Source: Paracoccaceae bacterium
Lineage (GTDB): Bacteria; Pseudomonadota; Alphaproteobacteria; Rhodobacterales; Rhodobacteraceae
Assembly (NCBI GenBank): GCA_003545125.1
Contig: DQCI01000214.1
Span: 1 to 10,804 of the forward strand
DNA: 10,804 nucleotides
Direction: 5' to 3'
A program made the translations under genes and the position numbers. Below are positions 6,202-10,804 of this stretch, one piece after another. The stretch's first letter is position 1; every line of letters starts with the position of its first letter. The notes beneath the pieces are model-generated. The model was not told where the DNA came from. It did no database searches and saw nothing but the letters and a program-made list of their open reading frames with translations.

Positions 6202-6248
6202 GGCAAACGGTTTGTCCGGGCTCCGCGCGATTGCTGCGGAGTCGCGCG

Positions 6249-6986
<738 letters not shown>

Positions 6987-7015
6987 GGGGTGTTTCCTTC
7001 GGTCTTGGCCCGGCC

Positions 7016-7035
7016 AAATCCCTTCGAAGGGATTT
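7016..7035 (-). terminator. TTCGAA-centred palindrome 1 in the fabD-fabG gap
   Basis: AAATCCCTTCGAAGGGATTT is a perfect 20-base palindrome that can fold as an 8-bp hairpin with a TCGA loop. It ends in ATTT on the minus strand, so it may act as a weak terminator or attenuator between fabD and fabG, or as an RNA processing or stabilising element. Confidence 0.5.
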
Positions 7036-7039
7036 AAGC

Positions 7040-7059
7040 AAGGCTTTTCGAAAAGCCTT
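7040..7059 (-). terminator. TTCGAA-centred palindrome 2 in the fabD-fabG gap
   Basis: AAGGCTTTTCGAAAAGCCTT is a second perfect 20-base palindrome sharing the TTCGAA centre, four bases from the first and seven bases after the fabD stop. On the minus strand no T-tract follows, so read-through into fabG is expected. The position right after the stop fits a 3'-end or attenuator hairpin. Confidence 0.5.
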
Positions 7060-7065
7060 TGGCGC

Positions 7066-8007
7066 TCAGACGGCGATGTGCTCCACGGCCGCCTTCACAT
7101 CGTCAGGCGTGCCGACCTGGCGAGTGGCGATCTCGCGGTTGATGCGGCGGATCATGCCCGACAGCGCCTTGCCCGCGCCGATCTCCCAGATCTCGTCGAT
7201 ACCATGCGCGCCCATCCAGGACACGCTTTCGCGCCAGCGCACCGCGCCGGTGACCTGCTCGACCAGCAGCGAGCGCAGGGTGGGCGGGTCGGACAGTCCG
7301 GCGGCGCGCACGTTGGCCACAACCGGCACCCGCGGGCGCTCCAGGGCGACATGGCTGAGCGCTTCCGCCATCGCTTCGGCGGCGGGCTGCATCAAGGAGC
7401 AATGGAAGGGCGCGGAGACCGGCAGCAGCATCGCGCGCTTGGCGCCCTGTGCCTTGGCGAGCGCCACCGCGCGCTCGACAGCCGCCTTGTGGCCGGAGAC
7501 CACGACCTGGGTCGGGTCGTTGTCATTTGCGGCCTCGCAGATCTCGTCCTCGGCGGCTTCTTTGGCAATTCTTGCCACGGTGGCGAAATCGAGCCCGAGC
7601 AGGGCGGCCATGGCGCCCACACCGACCGGCACCGCCTCCTGCATCGCCTGGCCACGGGTGCGCAGAAGCCGCGCGGTATCGGCCACCGTCAGAGACCCGG
7701 CGGCGGCAAGCGCGGAATACTCGCCGAGCGAATGGCCGGCGACATAGGACGCCGCCTCGATCGTCACGCCTTCGGCCTCGAGCGCGCGCATCGCGGCCAG
7801 CGAGGTGGCCATCAGCGCGGGCTGGGCGTTCTTGGTAAGCGTGAGCGCGTCCTGATCGCCCTCCCAGATCAACGCCGAAAGTTTCTCGTCCAGCGCGTCG
7901 TCGACCTCGTCGAACACGGCCTTCGCCTGCGGGTAGGCCTCGGCGAGGGCCCGGCCCATGCCGACGGTTTGTGCCCCCTGGCCCGGGAAAACGAATGCGC
8001 GGGTCAT
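7066..8007 (-). CDS. fabD: Malonyl-CoA:ACP transacylase
   Basis: This is a 313-residue acyltransferase of normal FabD length. Visible motifs are FPGQGAQ (7-13), the nucleophile elbow GHSLGEYSAL with Ser93, the substrate-carboxylate Arg118 in LLRTRGQAMQ, and catalytic His202 in SAPFHCSLM. It moves the malonyl group from CoA to the phosphopantetheine of AcpP, supplying elongation units. A strong AGGGAGGGG ribosome binding site precedes the ATG. It is the first fab gene of the block; an upstream hairpin probably separates it from the membrane protein gene, so a promoter is expected in 8008-8068, but I see no convincing -35/-10 pair. Confidence 0.97.
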   Translation of the reverse strand: MTRAFVFPGQGAQTVGMGRALAEAYPQAKAVFDEVDDALDEKLSALIWEGDQDALTLTKNAQPALMATSLAAMRALEAEGVTIEAASYVAGHSLGEYSALAAAGSLTVADTARLLRTRGQAMQEAVPVGVGAMAALLGLDFATVARIAKEAAEDEICEAANDNDPTQVVVSGHKAAVERAVALAKAQGAKRAMLLPVSAPFHCSLMQPAAEAMAEALSHVALERPRVPVVANVRAAGLSDPPTLRSLLVEQVTGAVRWRESVSWMGAHGIDEIWEIGAGKALSGMIRRINREIATRQVGTPDDVKAAVEHIAV

Positions 8008-8068
8008 GACCCCTCCCTTTGTCGCGGTACGCTAGCGCGTCGATACCGGAGGCGGGGCGAAAAGGGAA

Positions 8069-8103
8069 GCGCCGCACCGCCGGGCAGATCGGCGAAGCGG
8101 CGC
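8069..8103 (-). terminator. Strong 12-bp hairpin upstream of fabD
   Basis: GCGCCGC pairs with GCGGCGC, and inside it CGCCG pairs with CGGCG around a seven-base loop, with a symmetric two-base internal loop. On the minus strand the hairpin is followed by TTCCCTTTTCG. It lies about 80 bases after the membrane protein stop and likely ends that transcript, with an imperfect T-tract. Confidence 0.5.
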
Positions 8104-8181
8104 GGGGACGAGGGCGGCCCTTGTGGAGCCGCGCAGGCGGCGGAGAGGCGTCGTGGAATGGTTCGGACCAAGGAGCCCGGA

Positions 8182-8808
8182 TCAGGCCGCGACGCGCTGG
8201 TGCCGGCCGAGCTGGCGCACGACCGGTTGGTGGATCTGGCCGGTCAGGTCGTCGGTCAGGCGTTGTTTCAGAGCTTCCATCCGGACCCGGCTGCCGGCGG
8301 TAATCTCGAGACCGGTGTTGAGGTCGGCGAGGCGCAGGAACAGGCGGGTGGGGCGGTGGTCCTTCGAGCGCAGAAGGAAGACCGAGCTGACGTTGGCGAA
8401 GTCGATGCGGGCCGACTGGTGGAACCCGTTGCCGGCGCTGCGTTGACCGATGCGGATTTCGTGGTGCTCGAGGTCGATCCGGTACTCGGGGTGCAATGCG
8501 TTGCGCCCGGCCCAAAAAAAGTAGCCGCCGAGCACGCTGAACATCACCATCGCGGCAAGTTTAATGCCGAAGAGCTCGGCGCCATAGACGGAATCGGGCA
8601 TCAGCCAGAGGCCGGCGGCGGCCAACAGCAGGATCGCGCCGACGAAGCGGCCGGCGACGCTGCCGGCGGCGCGCAGGCTCTGGCTGGCGTCGGTTTCACG
8701 GATGATGTAGCCCCATCCGGTTTCCTCGATGACCGGGCCGGCACCAGTTTCGGCGGCGTCCGGGGTGTGTCTATCCCGGATCTCGAAGTCTTCTGAGGAC
8801 ATCGTCAT
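8182..8808 (-). CDS. Small membrane protein of unknown function, two transmembrane helices plus beta-rich C-terminal domain
   Basis: The protein has 208 residues. The start at 8808 is chosen over far-upstream in-frame ATGs because AAGGA lies about ten bases before it; an ATG two codons later is also possible. An acidic N-terminal cytoplasmic stretch (1-48) is followed by two hydrophobic helices, VAGRFVGAILLLAAAGLWLM (51-70) and FGIKLAAMVMFSVLGGYFFW (80-99), joined by a short loop. The rest (about 101-208) has the alternating pattern of a beta-rich PH-like domain, for example YRIDLEHHEIRIGQR and ARIDFANVSSVFLLR. I do not recognise a named family. Its place beside fabD and divergent from rpsF may be conserved in relatives, but no function follows from that. 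There are no catalytic motifs. A large imperfect inverted repeat lies in its 5' leader. Confidence 0.8.
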   Translation of the reverse strand: MTMSSEDFEIRDRHTPDAAETGAGPVIEETGWGYIIRETDASQSLRAAGSVAGRFVGAILLLAAAGLWLMPDSVYGAELFGIKLAAMVMFSVLGGYFFWAGRNALHPEYRIDLEHHEIRIGQRSAGNGFHQSARIDFANVSSVFLLRSKDHRPTRLFLRLADLNTGLEITAGSRVRMEALKQRLTDDLTGQIHQPVVRQLGRHQRVAA

Positions 8809-8830
8809 TGCTGGTCGTCCTTGATGCTTC

Positions 8831-8872
8831 CATTCCCTGGGCCACCTTAAGTATGTGACGGTGGCAGGAATG
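8831..8872 (-). repeat. Imperfect inverted repeat upstream of the membrane protein gene
   Basis: CATTCC plus GCCACC on the left pair with GGTGGC plus GGAATG on the right, giving two 6-bp stems separated by a small internal loop and closed by a 13-base loop. It lies 23-64 bases upstream of the ATG at 8808. It could be an operator or a leader hairpin. Confidence 0.5.
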
Positions 8873-8980
8873 GGGCGTGTGCCCGGCGATTTTGGGAAAC
8901 TCCCGGGACGGTTGTATGGGACAGACGCGCGAATGCGGATAGCGGCATGGGCCCTGCGGCGCCGCTGCCGCCCGCGCCTC

Positions 8981-9008
8981 TTGCATCGCGGGCGCAGGCG
9001 TGTATAAG
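8981..9008 (+). promoter_or_regulatory. Sigma-70-type promoter of the rpsF operon
   Basis: TTGCAT (8981-8986) and TATAAG (9003-9008) are spaced by 16 bases. The start point would be near 9015, giving a leader of about 95 bases before the rpsF ATG. An inverted repeat (CCCGCG/CGCGGG, 8971-8992) overlaps the -35 element. Confidence 0.7.
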
Positions 9009-9015
9009 GCCCCGT

Positions 9016-9073
9016 CCTTCCGCACGACACGAACCGCGCGGCCCCTCGTGGGTGGGCGCGGAAGGTTCCGCCC
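9016..9073 (+). promoter_or_regulatory. Structured leader of rpsF mRNA with alternative hairpins
   Basis: CCTTCCGC (9016-9023) pairs perfectly with GCGGAAGG (9058-9065). Inside, CACGA (9028-9032) pairs with TCGTG (9046-9050), leaving an asymmetric internal loop. The 3' strand of the outer stem can instead pair downstream (GCGGA with TCCGC, 9058-9071, extended through 9073), so the two folds exclude each other. rpsF operons in many bacteria are autoregulated by an S6:S18 complex binding such a leader; I cannot confirm that the known motif is present. Confidence 0.5.
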
Positions 9074-9109
9074 GCCCTTTGAAGCCCGCCATACAGAACT
9101 GGAGAGAGC

Positions 9110-9475
9110 ATGCCGCTGTACGAGCATGTCATGATTGCGCGTCAGGACCTGTCCAACGCGCAGGCCGAAGGCCTTGTCGAACACTTCGGCACCGTCCTCA
9201 AGGACAACGGAGGCAACGTCGTCGATTCCGAATACTGGGGTGTCAAGACGATGGCCTACAAGATCAACAAGAACCGCAAGGGCCATTACGCCTTCCTGCG
9301 CAGCGACGCGCCCGCGACCGCGGTGCAGGAGATGGAGCGGCTGATGCGGCTTCATGACGACGTGATGCGGGTGCTCACCATCAAGGTCGGCGCCCATGCC
9401 GAGGGCCCCTCGGTTCAGATGCAGAAGCGCGAAGAGCGTGGCGACCGCCGTGGCGGCCGCGACCGTGATCGCTAG
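9110..9475 (+). CDS. rpsF: 30S ribosomal protein S6
   Basis: The protein has 121 residues with the typical S6 start MPLYEHVMIARQDLS, the central YWGVKTMAYKINKNRKGHY (42-60), and a DDVMRVLTIKV strand (83-93). The last ~18 residues form a charged Arg/Asp/Gly tail (KREERGDRRGGRDRDR). S6 binds the central domain of 16S rRNA together with S18, encoded next. GGAG six to nine bases before the ATG is the ribosome binding site. It is the first gene of a three-gene operon with a promoter at 8981-9008. Confidence 0.98.
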   Translation: MPLYEHVMIARQDLSNAQAEGLVEHFGTVLKDNGGNVVDSEYWGVKTMAYKINKNRKGHYAFLRSDAPATAVQEMERLMRLHDDVMRVLTIKVGAHAEGPSVQMQKREERGDRRGGRDRDR

Positions 9476-9497
9476 GATAGAGAGAAGGAGCTAACAC

Positions 9498-9725
9498 ATG
9501 GCTGCGAAACCGTTTTTCCGCCGTCGCAAGGTCTGCCCGTTCTCCGGCGACAACGCGCCCAAGATCGACTACAAGGACACCCGTCTCTTGCAGCGATACA
9601 TCAGCGAGCGTGGCAAGATCGTGCCCTCGCGCATCACCGCCGTTTCGGCCAAGAAGCAACGCGAACTCGCGCGCGCCATCAAGCGTGCCCGGTTCCTCGC
9701 GCTGCTTCCCTATGCCGTGAAGTAA
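9498..9725 (+). CDS. rpsR: 30S ribosomal protein S18
   Basis: This is a 75-residue basic protein, [20 protein letters not shown] at the start, followed by [20 protein letters not shown] and ending [13 protein letters not shown], all hallmark S18 sequence. It binds 16S rRNA as a partner of S6. AAGGAG lies seven bases before the ATG, and the gap from rpsF is 22 bases. Its stop codon is immediately joined to the rplI Shine-Dalgarno, suggesting coupled translation. Confidence 0.98.
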   Translation: MAAKPFFRRRKVCPFSGDNAPKIDYKDTRLLQRYISERGKIVPSRITAVSAKKQRELARAIKRARFLALLPYAVK

Positions 9726-9737
9726 GGAGGAAGAGAC

Positions 9738-10361
9738 ATGCAAGTCATTCTTCTCGAACGTGTGGCCAAGCTCGGCCAGATGGGCGAGGTGGTCGAGGTC
9801 AAGCCCGGCTACGCCCGCAACTTCCTGCTGCCGCAAGGCAAGGCGCTGACCGCGAGCCAGGCGAACATCGCCCAGTTCGATGCGCAGAAAGCCCAGCTCG
9901 AAGCGCGCAACCTCGAGACCAAGAAAGAGGCCGAGGCGCTCGCCGAGAAACTCGCGGGCCAGCAGTTCGTGGTGATTCGTTCGGCTTCGGATTCGGGCGC
10001 GCTCTACGGTTCTGTCACCCCGCGCGACGCCTCCGACGTCGCCACCGAGGGCGGCTTCACCGTCGACAAGAAGCAGATCTTCGTCAAGGCGCCGATCAAG
10101 GAGCTCGGCCTGCACGACGTCGAGGTGCGCCTGCACCCCGAGGTTGAGGTCGAGATCACCCTCAACGTGGCGCGCTCCGAAGAAGAAGCAGCACTTCAGG
10201 CTTCGGGCAAGTCGATCCAGGATCTGGCCGCCGAGGAAGAGGCCGAGGCCGATTTCGAGATCGCGGAGCTGTTCGAGGACATCGGTGCCGCGACCGAGGA
10301 AGACGAAGACCTCGCGGTGGCCGTCGACGAGAGCGGCGAGACCGTGGAACAGCCGGAGTAA
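9738..10361 (+). CDS. rplI: 50S ribosomal protein L9 with acidic C-terminal extension
   Basis: The protein has 207 residues, against about 150 in Escherichia coli. The N-terminal RNA-binding domain ([20 protein letters not shown], then [16 protein letters not shown]) is joined by a long helix (about 41-76) to the C-terminal domain (about 77-146), with [11 protein letters not shown] (87-97). Residues from about 147 are an extension; 161-207 hold 20 Asp/Glu and no Lys or Arg. L9 binds 23S rRNA domain V near the L1 stalk and helps keep the reading frame. AAGGAGG directly after the rpsR stop is its ribosome binding site, with seven-base spacing. The extension continues in frame with normal codon use, so it is not a sequencing artefact. 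Extended L9 is familiar in Rhodobacteraceae, though the tail's role is unknown. Confidence 0.97.
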   Translation: MQVILLERVAKLGQMGEVVEVKPGYARNFLLPQGKALTASQANIAQFDAQKAQLEARNLETKKEAEALAEKLAGQQFVVIRSASDSGALYGSVTPRDASDVATEGGFTVDKKQIFVKAPIKELGLHDVEVRLHPEVEVEITLNVARSEEEAALQASGKSIQDLAAEEEAEADFEIAELFEDIGAATEEDEDLAVAVDESGETVEQPE

Positions 10362-10384
10362 TCGGGGCCACGTCTCAGAATCAG

Positions 10385-10415
10385 GGCCGCGCGGGGCAAC
10401 CCGCGCGGCCTTTTT
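10385..10415 (+). terminator. Intrinsic terminator of the rpsF-rpsR-rplI operon
   Basis: GGCCGCGCGGG and CCCGCGCGGCC form a perfect 11-bp stem closed by a GCAA tetraloop and followed by five Ts. It begins 23 bases after the rplI stop. Confidence 0.95.
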
Positions 10416-10695
10416 CATTGCCGCGGTGTTTGGAATGCGTGCATGGCTGTTTCGAGCCCGAAGCAACAAATGTTGCTTTAGAGGCGAATGTCGGTTCTTT
10501 CCATTTGTGCTTTCGGCCGTATTACAACGGCAGGCGATTTTATATAACCTGAAGAGTTTAGGTCTTGCCCCATTTCGCCGTCGCAGTTACGCGATTTCCA
10601 TGACCAATACATGCAGGCAACACGATCTTTCTTTATCCGGCCGACTGAGGCCAAAACAGCTTCGCGCCCTGGTCCCAGCTAACGGTGTCAAAAGG
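10416..10695. other. Lower-GC stretch without a convincing gene
   Basis: By hand count the GC is about 42-58% per 60 bases, against about 68% in a sample of rplI. It holds an AAGCAAC/GTTGCTT hairpin (10461-10478, four-base loop). A possible -10 (TATAAC, 10543-10548) has a TTACAA 15 bases upstream, a weak promoter candidate. Together with the terminator at 10696-10723 this could bound a short transcript of about 165 bases. An ATG at 10600 opens a 55-codon frame with no ribosome binding site, which I do not support as a gene. Confidence 0.45.
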
Positions 10696-10723
10696 CTCAC
10701 CGTGTCTGGTGAGACTTTTTTTT
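10696..10723 (+). terminator. Intrinsic terminator-like hairpin with T8 tail
   Basis: CTCACC (10696-10701) pairs with GGTGAG (10708-10713) around GTGTCT, followed after two bases by eight Ts. It is the second terminator-like element downstream of rplI, more than 300 bases after the stop, so it is likely to end a different transcript, possibly a small RNA or a gene remnant. Confidence 0.6.
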
Positions 10724-10804
10724 CACAAAGAGCTAGCGGACGAGCTTGGGCGATGGCCACAGATTAAAGAAATCCAGCTTTGGGGCACGGCAAGCAAAGC
10801 GGCG

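Noticed and set aside
9381..10469. 362-codon minus-strand open frame opposite rpsR and rplI
   Set aside because: It is antisense to three certain ribosomal protein genes and crosses the operon terminator.
10625..10718. Minus-strand frame ending WDQGAKLFWPQSAG before a TAA
   Set aside because: It looks mildly protein-like but has no start codon between its bounding stops and no ribosome binding site; kept only as a hint that the region could hold decayed coding sequence.
10600..10767. 55-codon frame starting at ATG 10600
   Set aside because: It has no ribosome binding site, an atypical composition, and runs through the terminator hairpin.

Overview
The window looks like a chromosomal segment of an alphaproteobacterium, most likely Rhodobacteraceae (Rhodobacterales). 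The reasons are its high GC, the fabD-fabG-acpP block divergent from rpsF-rpsR-rplI, ribosomal protein L9 with a long acidic tail, a CHAD protein, a DUF4336 protein, a one-domain PPK2, and a FnrL-type box. This assignment rests on gene content and style only.

Left part (1-3341): a CHAD-domain protein runs off the left edge on the minus strand. Divergent from it is a DUF4336 protein, then a convergent 49-codon minus-strand ORF with a good ribosome binding site, then a class I-type polyphosphate kinase 2 on the plus strand. CHAD domains bind polyphosphate and PPK2 interconverts polyphosphate and nucleotides, so this end has a polyphosphate theme. A near-perfect FNR/FnrL palindrome lies 41.5 bp before the inferred ppk2 start point, with a good -10 hexamer, which is textbook class II spacing. 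This suggests oxygen-responsive expression of ppk2.

Middle (3496-5604): a lipoprotein-type lytic transglycosylase of the MltB/SLT_2 class with a C-terminal peptidoglycan-binding domain is convergent with an unusual two-domain protein, a rhodanese fused to a HigA-type antitoxin helix-turn-helix domain. No partner toxin gene is visible beside it.

Fatty-acid block (5764-8808, minus strand): a small two-helix membrane protein of unknown function comes first. It is followed by a strong hairpin, fabD, a gap holding two TTCGAA-centred palindromes, fabG, a hairpin-rich gap, acpP, and a clear intrinsic terminator. FabD loads malonyl units onto the AcpP phosphopantetheine arm and FabG reduces the 3-ketoacyl-ACP. 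fabF is not next to acpP here.

Ribosomal operon (8981-10415, plus strand): a good sigma-70-type promoter, a leader with mutually exclusive hairpins, then rpsF, rpsR and rplI, closed by a strong terminator with a GCAA loop. The last ~390 bases have clearly lower GC (about 51% by hand count) and no convincing complete gene. They contain a second intrinsic-terminator-like hairpin with eight Ts and an open frame that leaves the window.
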